NCBI GenBank assembly: GCA_030655675.1 | Contig: JAUSPM010000162.1 | Span: 1-11,257 of the forward strand | DNA length: 11,257 bases | Source of the DNA: Methanosarcinaceae archaeon | Lineage (GTDB): Archaea > Halobacteriota > Methanosarcinia > Methanosarcinales > Methanosarcinaceae | Direction of reading: 5' to 3' | In this document: piece by piece, positions 1-6,840 of the stretch | Numbering within the stretch: the first letter of the stretch is position 1 | Layout of the letters: the number at the start of each line of letters is the position of its first letter | Notes under the pieces: generated by a model | Seen by the model: the letters and a program-made list of their open reading frames with translations, nothing else | What the model was told of the DNA's origin: nothing | Database searches by the model: none | Translations under genes and position numbers: made by a program

Positions 1-120
1 TGTATTCAGGGCAGTGGTGAAGGACGGTGCCGCGCTACGCGCGTGTGGTAGCATCGTTTTTATTTCCAACTCATTAATCCGCAACGCTACAACACAATTT
101 CAAATCCGCTAAACAAATAC
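1..120 (+). repeat. Dispersed intergenic repeat, module 1, copy A (truncated by window edge)
   Basis: This stretch aligns without gaps to 2685-2804, with 108 of 120 bases identical. Positions 61-97 are completely identical to the second copy, while the GC-rich core (31-53) and the tail (98-110) vary. The core holds a short palindrome, GCGC-TAC-GCGC at 32-42. The copy begins at the first base of the window, so its true left end is not visible; the second copy extends about 15 bases further left. I see no open reading frame or terminal inverted repeat. It could be a MITE-like remnant, a REP-like palindromic element, or a structured RNA; the sequence does not decide. Confidence 0.85.
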
Positions 121-164
121 AGATTTTTTATTAAATAGTATATGTGTAATCAAATATATCAAGG

Positions 165-180
165 CACCCCAAGCGGGGTG
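165..180. repeat. GC-rich hairpin upstream of hel308
   Basis: CACCCC and GGGGTG form a perfect 6-bp stem around the loop AAGC. It sits in AT-rich DNA 44 bases after module 1 copy A. A comparable GC-rich hairpin follows module 1 copy B after a similar distance (2840-2851), so this is probably the diverged second half of the same composite element. It lies 62 bases before the hel308 start, so it could also sit in the promoter or leader. A weak TATA-like stretch (TACTTATTAAAT) follows at about 202-213. Confidence 0.5.
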
Positions 181-242
181 AAAGTATTCATTTTGAAAAG
201 ATACTTATTAAATCGTACTGTTAAGTATTCTGTGAGTTCCCA

Positions 243-2462
243 ATGAAGATCAAATCCCTCGACCTGCCGAAAAATATTATCCAATTCTACCTAGATTCCG
301 GCATCGAAGAACTCTACCCGCCACAAGCCGAAGCGATCGAGAAAGGACTCCTAAACAACAAGAACATTCTTGCAGCAATTCCCACAGCATCGGGCAAGAC
401 GCTTCTTGCAGAACTTGCGATGTTAACATCTATTGCAAACGGTGGCAAAGCATTATACATAGTGCCGCTTCGCGCGCTTGCATCTGAAAAATATGATCGG
501 TTCAAGGAATTTGCACCAATTGGGGTTAAGGCTGGCATCTCGACAGGGGATTTTGAATCAAGGGACGAATGGCTGGGTGCGAACGACATCATTGTTGCGA
601 CTTCCGAGAAAGCCGACTCGCTTCTGCGTAATGAGACCTCATGGATGCAGGATATTACAACCATTGTAGTTGATGAGGTGCACCTGCTCGATTCTGCCAA
701 TCGTGGACCGACACTTGAAGTTACGATCGCAAAACTCATGAAATTGAATCAGGGTGCCCAGATAATCGCACTCTCTGCAACTGTCGGGAACGCACAGGAA
801 GTGGCAGACTGGCTCGGTGCAGAACTTGTTCTTAGCGAATGGAGGCCTACAGAACTGCGCGAGGGTGTGTTCTATGAAAATGTTATTTATTTTAGTGACT
901 CACAAAAAGGGATTGATAAATCACAAAAACCGATCGAGCAAGCAACCAAAAATGTGGCAGTAAACCTTGTTCTTGATACACTCAAGGATGGTGGACAGTG
1001 TCTTGTGTTTGAAAGCAGCCGTCGCAATTGTACCGGCTTTGCAAAGACAGCGAGTCAAAATGTTGCAAAAATTCTAACTGATGATGAAAAAACAGCACTC
1101 GATGAGATTGCAAACGAGATTCTTGACTCCGGGGAGACTGAAACTGCCCAGGTGCTGGCAAAATGCGTCAAAGGCGGTGCAGCATTCCATCACGCGGGGT
1201 TGAACTCAGACCACAGGAGATTGGTTGAAACTGGTTTCCGGCAGAATAAGATCAAGATTATATCCAGCACACCAACACTTGCAGCAGGTTTGAACCTGCC
1301 TGCAAGACGTGTGATAATCAAAAGTTACAAACGGTACGACTCCAACTTTGGAATGCAACCGATACCCGTTCTTGAATATAAACAAATGGCAGGCAGGGCA
1401 GGGCGACCACACCTTGACCCTTATGGAGAATCTGTCCTTATTGCCGGTTCATACGATGAGTTTGCAGATGTTCTGGAGCATTATGTCAATGCCAATGCAG
1501 AAGATATATGGTCCAAATTGGGAACCGAAAACGCACTAAGGACGCATGTGCTCTCAACAATTGTGAACGGATTCGCATCGTCGCGCGAAGGACTGATGGA
1601 ATTCATTGGCCTGACCTTCTTTGCACATCAGCAGGAAACATGGAGTTTGAAAGGTGTGGTTAATGAATGTCTTGAATTTTTGATCAAGCATGACATGATA
1701 ATTGATGACAATGCACTGCTTCCAACAAAACTTGGACGGGTCATTTCAATGATGTACATAGACCCACTATCAGGATCAACCATCATTGACGGATTGAAAA
1801 ATGCAGATGTTGTTACAGACCTTACACTGCTTCATCTGGTGTGCAGTACACCGGATATGCGGCAATTGTATATGCGCTCATCTGATTATGAACCTATAAA
1901 TGATTTTGTCATGATGCACAGCGAAGAATTCGCTCACATACCAAGCAAGTCCAAAGAGATCGATTACGAATGGTTTTTGGGAGAGGTTAAAACCGCACTT
2001 TTGATGCTTGACTGGATAAATGAAGTGTCAGCCGAGAAGATCACTAAGACGTTCGGAGTTGGTGAAGGCGACATACACGCATTCTCCAATACTGCCGAAT
2101 GGCTCATGCACGCAACAGCACAACTCGCAAATCTCACAGGTACACCGGGTGCTGATAAAGCCTATGAACTTGAGAAACGTATAAAATACGGTGCAAGCCC
2201 TGAACTTGGTGAACTTGTCGGAATCCGGAATGTCGGGCGTGTTCGTGCACGTAAACTCTATGATGCAGGCTTCAAGTCCAAAGATGAACTTAAACAGGCA
2301 GATGTTATGGTGATCTCTGGAATTGTTGGGCCTAAGACCGCAGAAAAGATACTTACTCAACTTGGAGTTACAATTGAAGACAGAACGAATGGAACTGTAG
2401 TAGAGTCTAAAACCATGGATTCGTTATTGGATGATGGTCAGAAAACGTTCAATGATTTTTAG
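243..2462 (+). CDS. hel308: ATP-dependent DNA helicase Hel308 (Ski2-like, superfamily 2)
   Basis: Archaeal Hel308 is a 3'-5' DNA helicase that acts at stalled or broken replication forks. The 739 residues match the family's usual length (about 700-760). Visible motifs: Q-motif glutamine 28 in YPPQAEAI, Walker A PTASGKT (47-53), motif Ia VPLRALA (74-80), DEVH box (144-147), SAT (178-180), motif IV around CLVFESSRRNC (253-263), motif V TPTLAAGLNLPA (343-354) and motif VI QMAGRAGRP (381-389). A winged-helix and ratchet region follows. A helix-hairpin-helix-like segment lies near 655-705 (ELVGIRNVGRVRARKLYDAG). The last residues, QKTFNDF (733-739), resemble a PCNA- or RPA-binding tail. The start at 243 has no strong Shine-Dalgarno sequence but gives the expected N-terminus. 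The stop is TAG. The gene stands alone between two direct repeat copies. Confidence 0.96.
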   Translation: MKIKSLDLPKNIIQFYLDSGIEELYPPQAEAIEKGLLNNKNILAAIPTASGKTLLAELAMLTSIANGGKALYIVPLRALASEKYDRFKEFAPIGVKAGISTGDFESRDEWLGANDIIVATSEKADSLLRNETSWMQDITTIVVDEVHLLDSANRGPTLEVTIAKLMKLNQGAQIIALSATVGNAQEVADWLGAELVLSEWRPTELREGVFYENVIYFSDSQKGIDKSQKPIEQATKNVAVNLVLDTLKDGGQCLVFESSRRNCTGFAKTASQNVAKILTDDEKTALDEIANEILDSGETETAQVLAKCVKGGAAFHHAGLNSDHRRLVETGFRQNKIKIISSTPTLAAGLNLPARRVIIKSYKRYDSNFGMQPIPVLEYKQMAGRAGRPHLDPYGESVLIAGSYDEFADVLEHYVNANAEDIWSKLGTENALRTHVLSTIVNGFASSREGLMEFIGLTFFAHQQETWSLKGVVNECLEFLIKHDMIIDDNALLPTKLGRVISMMYIDPLSGSTIIDGLKNADVVTDLTLLHLVCSTPDMRQLYMRSSDYEPINDFVMMHSEEFAHIPSKSKEIDYEWFLGEVKTALLMLDWINEVSAEKITKTFGVGEGDIHAFSNTAEWLMHATAQLANLTGTPGADKAYELEKRIKYGASPELGELVGIRNVGRVRARKLYDAGFKSKDELKQADVMVISGIVGPKTAEKILTQLGVTIEDRTNGTVVESKTMDSLLDDGQKTFNDF

Positions 2463-2567
2463 TATCTGCATATCCAACAAGATAACTGCATAAATGTTTT
2501 TTTGTATTTGTGTATCTGATGAAATGTCGGTGCACATTTCAAATACCTAAAACCCCATGCAGCAACC

Positions 2568-2583
2568 CCGGCGTAGGCGGCAT
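2568..2583 (+). repeat. 16-base GC palindrome, copy 1
   Basis: CCGGCGTAGGCGGCAT matches the best copy, CCGCCGCAGGCGGCAT at 2838-2853, at 14 of 16 bases. The AT/CC-rich bases that follow (GTTCCATACCTACC) also resemble those after the other copies. The hairpin is weaker here than in the other copies. Confidence 0.55.
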
Positions 2584-2669
2584 GTTCCATACCTACCATC
2601 CGTTCGTATTCGCAAAATACGTAGTTTCTATGTAGAACAATCCGTACAAAAACAGATGTGTTGACAACG

Positions 2670-2804
2670 ATTGAAACTTCGATGTGTATTCAGGGCAGTG
2701 GTGAAGGACGGTGCCTCGCTACGCGCGGATGATAGAGTCGTTTTTATTTCCAACTCATTAATCCGCAACGCTACAACACAACTTTATACCAGCTAAACAA
2801 ATAT
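2670..2804 (+). repeat. Dispersed intergenic repeat, module 1, copy B
   Basis: This is the most complete copy. It starts with ATTGAAACTTCGATGTGTAT (2670-2689), which recurs at 19 of 20 bases on the minus strand at 11220-11239. It continues with 120 bases that are 90% identical to 1-120. The GC-rich core is CTCGCTACGCGCGG (2715-2728). The longest invariant run is 37 bases (2745-2781). Direct orientation relative to copy A means the two copies bracket hel308. No coding potential is evident. Confidence 0.85.
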
Positions 2805-2823
2805 GTTTTTTTCAATCAGAAAC

Positions 2824-2968
2824 TGAAACCAACCTAACCGCCGCAGGCGGCATATTTTCATACCACATGTCCTAGAAAAATACATTTAAATTTGTCAATT
2901 AAATACGAAATGATGAGAAAATCTTCACTGACGTTCATATTAACTTGCACTATATATTTATAAAATAT
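2824..2968 (+). repeat. Dispersed repeat, module 2, with GC palindrome and TATA-like box
   Basis: The module starts with AAACCAACCTAACCG, holds the palindrome GCCGC-AG-GCGGC (2840-2851), and ends in a 53-base block (2916-2968) that aligns ungapped to 11011-11063 with 43 identities. Eight of the ten differences are transitions. The final 13 bases, ATTTATAAAATAT (2956-2968), are fully conserved and look like an archaeal TATA box. Relative to the copy after dapB, this one has about 43 extra AT-rich bases between palindrome and block. Confidence 0.7.
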
Positions 2969-3018
2969 ATTTTATGAAAAACTTTATGTGTGCATTTGCT
3001 AATAAATGATGGGAAAAC

Positions 3019-3034
3019 ATGCCGCTTACGGCGG
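3019..3034 (-). repeat. 16-base GC palindrome, inverted copy
   Basis: The reverse complement reads CCGCCGTAAGCGGCAT, 14 of 16 bases identical to the copy at 2838-2853. The plus-strand bases CGGATTAACTCG (3032-3043) recur exactly at 11031-11042 after dapB, which ties this copy to the same family. The hairpin GCCG-CTTA-CGGC (3021-3032) is a perfect 4-bp stem. Confidence 0.6.
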
Positions 3035-3138
3035 ATTAACTCGGTATTAAAAATATCTAAAAATACGATTTTTAAGTCGGTTCCATATGTAAGTTTTAAA
3101 CATGATGTTGACATATCAGAAGCAGAAACACAAAACAA

Positions 3139-3148
3139 GATATAATTA
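3139..3148 (+). promoter_or_regulatory. Candidate TATA box for hisD
   Basis: GATATAATTA lies 39-48 bases before the hisD ATG. With the usual archaeal spacing, transcription would start near 3168 and give a short leader. The surrounding DNA is very AT-rich, so the exact box is uncertain. The TATA-like ATTTATAAAATAT at 2956-2968 is an alternative that would give a leader of about 200 bases. Confidence 0.3.
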
Positions 3149-3186
3149 CATAATATCATATAATCATAAAACAAGAGACGATAATC

Positions 3187-4473
3187 ATGCTGTACAAACA
3201 CTTATCTGATGTTACTGATGCAGAGATGGAAAAACTACTCTGTCGCGGGGGAGAACTTGCAGATGTTACTGAGACCGTGTCATCCATACTTTCCGATGTA
3301 CAAGAAGAAGGCGATAGTGCCTTGATACGATATACAGAACAATTTGATGGTGCGAAACTTCAAATTACAAACATCGAAGTTACGAAAGAGGAGATCGAGG
3401 AGGCTGTGAGCAAACTCGATGATGAACTTATCCGGCACCTTGAAGTTGCAGCAAATAATATACGCACGTTCCATACTGCACAAATGCCGCAGAGTACCTG
3501 GTTCATTGAAGTTGCGCCGGGTATCGAACTCGGGCAGAAAGTGACACCTCTTAGCAGTATCGGTGCGTATATCCCTGGCGGGCGGGCATCTTATCCCTCA
3601 ACCGTGTTGATGACAGTGATACCTGCAAAGGTTGCAGGTGTGAAGAATGTGGTCATGTGCACACCTCCGCAACCGGATGGTAGCGTGAACCCTCTTACAC
3701 TTGCGGCTGCAAAGATCACAGGTGTTGATCATGTTTACAAGATAGGTGGAGTGCAGGCTATCGGTGCTATGGCATACGGTACCGAGACTGTGATGGGAGT
3801 TGACAAGATCGTGGGTCCTGGTAATGTGTATGTAACGGCAGCCAAGATGCAGGTTCGGGGAGTGGCTGAGATAGATTTTCCTGCCGGACCCAGTGAAGTG
3901 CTTATTATTGCCGATGATTCGGCAGATGCAAAAATGGCAGCATCCGATATTATCGCACAGGCAGAACATGACCCAAATGCGGTTTCGGTGTTGATCACAA
4001 CATCCGTTTCTCTTGCAGAGAAAGTTCGGGATGAGGTTATGCGGCAGGCTAAGAGTACAAAGCGGCACGAGATCGTGGACGCTTCACTCAAAAATGCAGC
4101 AGTGCTTGTTGCTGATTCCATGAATTTGTGCATTGATTTTGCAAATGAGTTCGGGGCAGAGCATCTTGAGATCATGGTCAGTGACCCAGACTCGGTTCTG
4201 GATAGAATTGATAATGCGGGTTCCATATTTATCGGAAACTACGCACCTGTCTCGGCAGGAGATTATGCATCAGGAACAAACCATGTACTCCCTACAGCAG
4301 GATATGCAAAAATATATTCAGGACTCAATATCAACCACTTTGTCAAGTATTCAAGCATTCAGCGAATCGGGAAAGATGGATTGAATAGCATCAAGGACAC
4401 CATTATTGCCATTGCTGAAGAAGAAGGACTTATGGCCCACGCCGATGCTGTAAGAGCTAGATTTGAAGATTGA
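3187..4473 (+). CDS. hisD: Histidinol dehydrogenase
   Basis: HisD is a zinc enzyme that oxidises L-histidinol to histidine in two NAD-dependent steps, the end of histidine synthesis, in the cytoplasm. The 428 residues are the normal family length and all hallmarks are present. They include GAYIPGGRASYPSTVLMT (126-143), the NAD-binding region around KIVGPGNVYVTAAK (207-220) and FPAGPSEVLIIAD (231-243). Zinc ligands by family comparison are Q258, H261, D359 and H418; the catalytic pair is E325-H326 in GAEHLE. The GTNHVLPT block is at 363-370. The ATG start gives a standard N-terminus, but no strong Shine-Dalgarno sequence precedes it. No other his gene is in the window, so hisD appears to be a single-gene unit, closed by a hairpin at its stop codon. 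Confidence 0.97.
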   Translation: MLYKHLSDVTDAEMEKLLCRGGELADVTETVSSILSDVQEEGDSALIRYTEQFDGAKLQITNIEVTKEEIEEAVSKLDDELIRHLEVAANNIRTFHTAQMPQSTWFIEVAPGIELGQKVTPLSSIGAYIPGGRASYPSTVLMTVIPAKVAGVKNVVMCTPPQPDGSVNPLTLAAAKITGVDHVYKIGGVQAIGAMAYGTETVMGVDKIVGPGNVYVTAAKMQVRGVAEIDFPAGPSEVLIIADDSADAKMAASDIIAQAEHDPNAVSVLITTSVSLAEKVRDEVMRQAKSTKRHEIVDASLKNAAVLVADSMNLCIDFANEFGAEHLEIMVSDPDSVLDRIDNAGSIFIGNYAPVSAGDYASGTNHVLPTAGYAKIYSGLNINHFVKYSSIQRIGKDGLNSIKDTIIAIAEEEGLMAHADAVRARFED

Positions 4474-4490
4474 ATTGCCAATCTTCTTTT
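4465..4490 (+). terminator. Hairpin with T-run at the hisD stop
   Basis: GAAGATTG (4465-4472) and CAATCTTC (4479-4486) form a perfect 8-bp stem around the loop AATTGC, followed at once by TTTT. The stem includes the last hisD codons and part of the TGA stop (4471-4473). This is a compact candidate terminator or 3'-end stabiliser. Archaeal termination depends mainly on the T-run, which is short here. Confidence 0.55.
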
Positions 4491-4577
4491 CGTCAATCGC
4501 TAATTATTTAATAGGTGAGCACATACAATACTTTAATAAGTTCAATTTATCCTTTAAAATAAACTTGGGGGAATTAA

Positions 4578-4973
4578 ATGAAAATCAGAGTTGTAAGTTC
4601 AAGAGAAGAGATTCCTAGACTAAACCAAAATGAAAAGGTTATACACCTTGCATTCAGACCATCGAACACAGATATTTTTACACTTGTACAGACCTGCCCG
4701 AAAGTCGAGGTTATCCAACTGCCGGGTTCATACAGGCGCACTATTTCAAAATCGATAGAGATGTTCATGGATATGCAAAAAATACAGTTGATCGAAGGTG
4801 ACGTTTGGGGACACAGAAAGGATATCAACGAATATTATAGCACCTCACCTGCAATCGCAGAAAAGATTAAAGAATTAAAATCAGAAGGTATGTCTGATGA
4901 GAAAATTGCTGAAAATCTGTCACGCGGTGGGAAACTCAACAAAGAGATATTACTCTATATGCTGAGCAAGTAG
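4578..4973 (+). CDS. DUF1699-like protein of unknown function
   Basis: The 131-residue protein resembles, from memory, the DUF1699 family of Methanosarcinales; no function is known to me. It starts MKIRVVSSREEI, has a central block IIHLAFRPSNTDIFTLVQTCP-like at about 21-40, a SYRRTISKSIEMFMDMQKIQL helix region (51-71), and GDVWGHRKDINEYY (74-87). The C-terminal third (about 95-130) looks like a small helical domain (EGMSDEKIAENLSRGGKLNKEI), possibly helix-turn-helix-like. There is no signal peptide or membrane segment. The start is fixed by GGGGG at 4567-4571, six bases before ATG. A TATA-like CTTTAATAAG (4531-4540) would give a leader of about 18 bases. The stop is TAG, with an in-frame TGA four codons later. 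It appears to be monocistronic. Confidence 0.85.
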   Translation: MKIRVVSSREEIPRLNQNEKVIHLAFRPSNTDIFTLVQTCPKVEVIQLPGSYRRTISKSIEMFMDMQKIQLIEGDVWGHRKDINEYYSTSPAIAEKIKELKSEGMSDEKIAENLSRGGKLNKEILLYMLSK

Positions 4974-5002
4974 ATCCTACTTTGAGCTCGTATCAAGATT
5001 TA

Positions 5003-5039
5003 TGGATTGAACAATTCAATCCAATATATCCATTTTTTT
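5003..5039 (+). terminator. Inverted repeat with T-run after the DUF1699-like gene
   Basis: TGGATTGAA (5003-5011) and TTCAATCCA (5015-5023) are a perfect 9-bp inverted repeat around CAA. A run of seven T follows at 5033-5039. A terminator for the preceding gene is the simplest reading. As the symmetry is near-perfect and lies in a 228-base gap before cobA, an operator for a dimeric regulator is possible too. Confidence 0.5.
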
Positions 5040-5145
5040 GTTGAATATATTTTTAGATCATGTTTTTATAAGTGCAACTTTCGCTTATTACGTATACTGT
5101 TTGTTGCCTACGTATTCAAAATCCCGAAATTGCTACAATATACTA

Positions 5146-5155
5146 TTTATTATAT
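5146..5155 (+). promoter_or_regulatory. Candidate TATA box for the cobA-hemD unit
   Basis: TTTATTATAT lies 47-56 bases before the cobA ATG. Usual spacing predicts a start near 5175-5182, just before the Shine-Dalgarno sequence GAGGA (5186-5190). An alternative, TTTTTATAAG at 5063-5072, would give a leader of about 100 bases. Confidence 0.4.
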
Positions 5156-5201
5156 CAAGTCATTAAATTGCCAAACTACAATTTAGAGGATTTGTAATAC
5201 C

Positions 5202-5960
5202 ATGACCAACAAATACGGAAAAGTTTATCTTGTAGGTTCAGGTCCGGGTGACCCTGAACTTTTGACAATAAAAGCTCGCAGGCTTATCGATACTGCAGAT
5301 GTCGTGATATATGACCAGCTGCCGGGTAAGGCTATTCTTGATTCGATTCCACAAAATACTGAAAAGATCGATGCCGGTAAATTTGCAGGAGACCACAGGC
5401 TTTCACAGTGGGAAACCAACGAACTTATCGTTGAAAAAGCAAAAGAAGGCAAGATGATAGTTCGCCTCAAAGGTGGCGACCCATACATGTTCGGACGTGG
5501 CGGAGAGGAAGCGGAAGTACTTGTTGAAGCCGGTGTCGAGTTTGAAGTGGTACCAGGCATCACATCTGCGATCGCTGCACCTGCCTATGCTGGTATTCCG
5601 GTGACACATCGTGACCATGCATCAATGGTTACGTTCATAACAGGACACGAAGACCCTACCAAAGAGGAGACTGCTCTTGATTGGGAGACGCTCGCAAAGT
5701 TTGATGGTACGATCGTCATCTTCATGGGCGTCAAGATGCTTGGACGAAACACAGGAGAACTCATGAAATTCGGGAAGGATCCAAAAACACCTGTTGCACT
5801 TATCGAACGTGGAACACGTCCGGACCAGCGCGTGACCATAGGAACCCTTGAAACAATCGCAGATATTGCAAAAGAACAAGGCGTGAAAGCACCTGCGATC
5901 ACACTTATTGGCAATGTTGTCAAACTTCACGAGATACTTGGTGCACAGATAGTACAGTAA
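5202..5960 (+). CDS. cobA: Uroporphyrinogen-III C-methyltransferase (SUMT)
   Basis: The enzyme uses two S-adenosylmethionine molecules to methylate uroporphyrinogen III at C2 and C7, giving precorrin-2, the entry to siroheme, cobalamin, F430 and Ahb-pathway heme. The 252 residues match stand-alone SUMT, without the CysG dehydrogenase/ferrochelatase domain. Visible motifs: VGSGPGDPELLT (11-22), ADVVIYDQL (32-40), RLKGGDPYMFGRGGEE (88-103), VVPGITSAIAAPAYAGIPVTHR (117-138, SAM and substrate pocket) and TGHED (147-151). PAITLIGNVVKL (231-242) closes the fold. GAGGA (5186-5190) sits 11 bases before ATG and supports the start. hemD follows after 32 bases, so the two are probably co-transcribed, joining the synthesis and methylation of uroporphyrinogen III. 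Confidence 0.96.
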   Translation: MTNKYGKVYLVGSGPGDPELLTIKARRLIDTADVVIYDQLPGKAILDSIPQNTEKIDAGKFAGDHRLSQWETNELIVEKAKEGKMIVRLKGGDPYMFGRGGEEAEVLVEAGVEFEVVPGITSAIAAPAYAGIPVTHRDHASMVTFITGHEDPTKEETALDWETLAKFDGTIVIFMGVKMLGRNTGELMKFGKDPKTPVALIERGTRPDQRVTIGTLETIADIAKEQGVKAPAITLIGNVVKLHEILGAQIVQ

Positions 5961-5992
5961 TAAACTGCACTTTTTCAAAATTACAACGACAA

Positions 5993-6805
5993 ATGTTAGA
6001 CCGAAACTATATATCGAAATCTAAACCTGTTCTTGCCATCATGCGCCCTGAGAGTTACATCAAGGAGTCCGTGAAATTTGCAGAATCACTCGGCTTTGAA
6101 ACGGTTGCAGTTCCGATGATCGAGATCTTGGATCAGGTAGATAGCGGGTTTGATGATTTTGTCAGACGTGTCATTAACGGTGAATCTGATTATGTCATTT
6201 TTACCAGCGCAAATGGCATTGATCTTACGCTCAGTAAGATACCTGATGAAGAACGGGATTTGTTTATATGTGCACTCAAACGTACAAACACTATCGCGGT
6301 CGGTCCAAATACTCAAAAAGCACTTCAAAAACTTGGAATTGATGACTCCAGCATGCCTGATATTTATAGTTCAGACGGACTTGTAGAATACCTGTGCCAG
6401 AGTGTCAACGGCAAGATCATTGACATTGCACGGAGTTCTTACGGTGCACCGATCCTGATATCAGGACTGGAAAAATGCGGCGCATCGGTATTTGAGACAC
6501 AAGTTTACACCCTTGGGATGCTGGATGGGGATGAACAGAAAGGACTTATCGAACTTGCGATATCGGGAAGAATCACGGTCTTTGCATTTACAAGTTCCAT
6601 GATGGTGCGTAATTTCTTTGCAAATGCGGATACAATGGGTGTCGGTGAGCAGATCGTAAATGTATTGAACGATTCTATTGTTGCAGCGATAGGTATTCCT
6701 ACCGCAGATACATTGAATAGTTATGGAGTCGAAGTAGAGGTTATACCAGACAGATATACATTTGAAGCACTTGTCAATAAAGTAAAGGAATATATTTCAA
6801 ATTGA
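5993..6805 (+). CDS. hemD: Uroporphyrinogen-III synthase
   Basis: HemD closes hydroxymethylbilane and inverts ring D to form uroporphyrinogen III, the substrate of the upstream gene product. At 270 residues it has the usual length. The family is poorly conserved, but the two-domain pattern is clear: KPVLAIMRPESYIKES (11-26), DYVIFTSANGID (66-77), IAVGPNTQKALQKLG (101-115), then FAFTSSMMVRNFF (197-209) and IVAAIGIPTADTLNSYGV (229-246). The last block is the typical C-terminal signature. The start is less certain than others: ATG at 5993 has no evident Shine-Dalgarno sequence, and an internal Met (residue 17) lies within the conserved first strand, so 5993 is preferred. The 32-base gap after cobA suggests an operon. 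Confidence 0.92.
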   Translation: MLDRNYISKSKPVLAIMRPESYIKESVKFAESLGFETVAVPMIEILDQVDSGFDDFVRRVINGESDYVIFTSANGIDLTLSKIPDEERDLFICALKRTNTIAVGPNTQKALQKLGIDDSSMPDIYSSDGLVEYLCQSVNGKIIDIARSSYGAPILISGLEKCGASVFETQVYTLGMLDGDEQKGLIELAISGRITVFAFTSSMMVRNFFANADTMGVGEQIVNVLNDSIVAAIGIPTADTLNSYGVEVEVIPDRYTFEALVNKVKEYISN

Positions 6806-6806
6806 C

Positions 6807-6835
6807 TTTTATATAAATAACATTTATTTGGTGAT
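6807..6835 (+). promoter_or_regulatory. TATA-like box and Shine-Dalgarno sequence for the HesB-like gene
   Basis: TTTTATATAAATA (6807-6819) begins two bases after the hemD stop and is the best TATA-like match in the cluster. GGTGAT (6830-6835), complementary to the AUCACC near the archaeal 16S rRNA 3' end, lies five bases before the ATG at 6841. The spacing from TATA to gene is tight: a start 25-30 bases downstream would fall at or inside the Shine-Dalgarno sequence. The gene may therefore be read both from upstream and from a very short leader. Confidence 0.4.
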
Positions 6836-6840
6836 AAAAA

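Larger units (their letters stand above)
2463..3186. other. 724-base intergenic region made largely of repeat modules
   Basis: No convincing gene lies here. From left to right it holds: an 8-bp hairpin TGAAATGT/ACATTTCA (2520-2541); a 16-base GC palindrome copy (2568-2583); a small hairpin CGTATT/AATACG (2605-2621); module 1 copy B (2670-2804); module 2 with a GC palindrome and TATA-like box (about 2824-2968); and an inverted GC palindrome (3019-3034). AT-rich DNA then leads into hisD. The segment GTATTTGTGTATCTGATG (2503-2520) resembles GTATTTGTATAGCTGATG (11123-11140) near the inverted copy after dapB. A minus-strand frame at 2950-3201 exists but begins inside hisD and matches nothing I recognise. 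Confidence 0.7.

Noticed and set aside
1..2804. Composite transposon carrying hel308
   Set aside because: The bracketing direct repeats contain no transposase, terminal inverted repeats or target-site duplications, and hel308 is a normal archaeal housekeeping gene.
2910..2931. C/D box guide RNA (ATGATGA followed by CTGA 11 bases later)
   Set aside because: No matching C' and final D box or terminal stem follows, and the related block at 11011-11063 does not keep the C box.
2568..3034. CRISPR array
   Set aside because: The palindromic copies vary in orientation and spacing, the repeat unit is not constant, and there are no evenly sized spacers or cas genes.
2950..3201. Minus-strand 83-codon open frame before hisD
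   Set aside because: It starts inside hisD on the opposite strand, runs through repeat-rich AT DNA, has an unusual composition rich in Tyr, Phe, Ile and Cys, and has no recognisable family or ribosome binding site.
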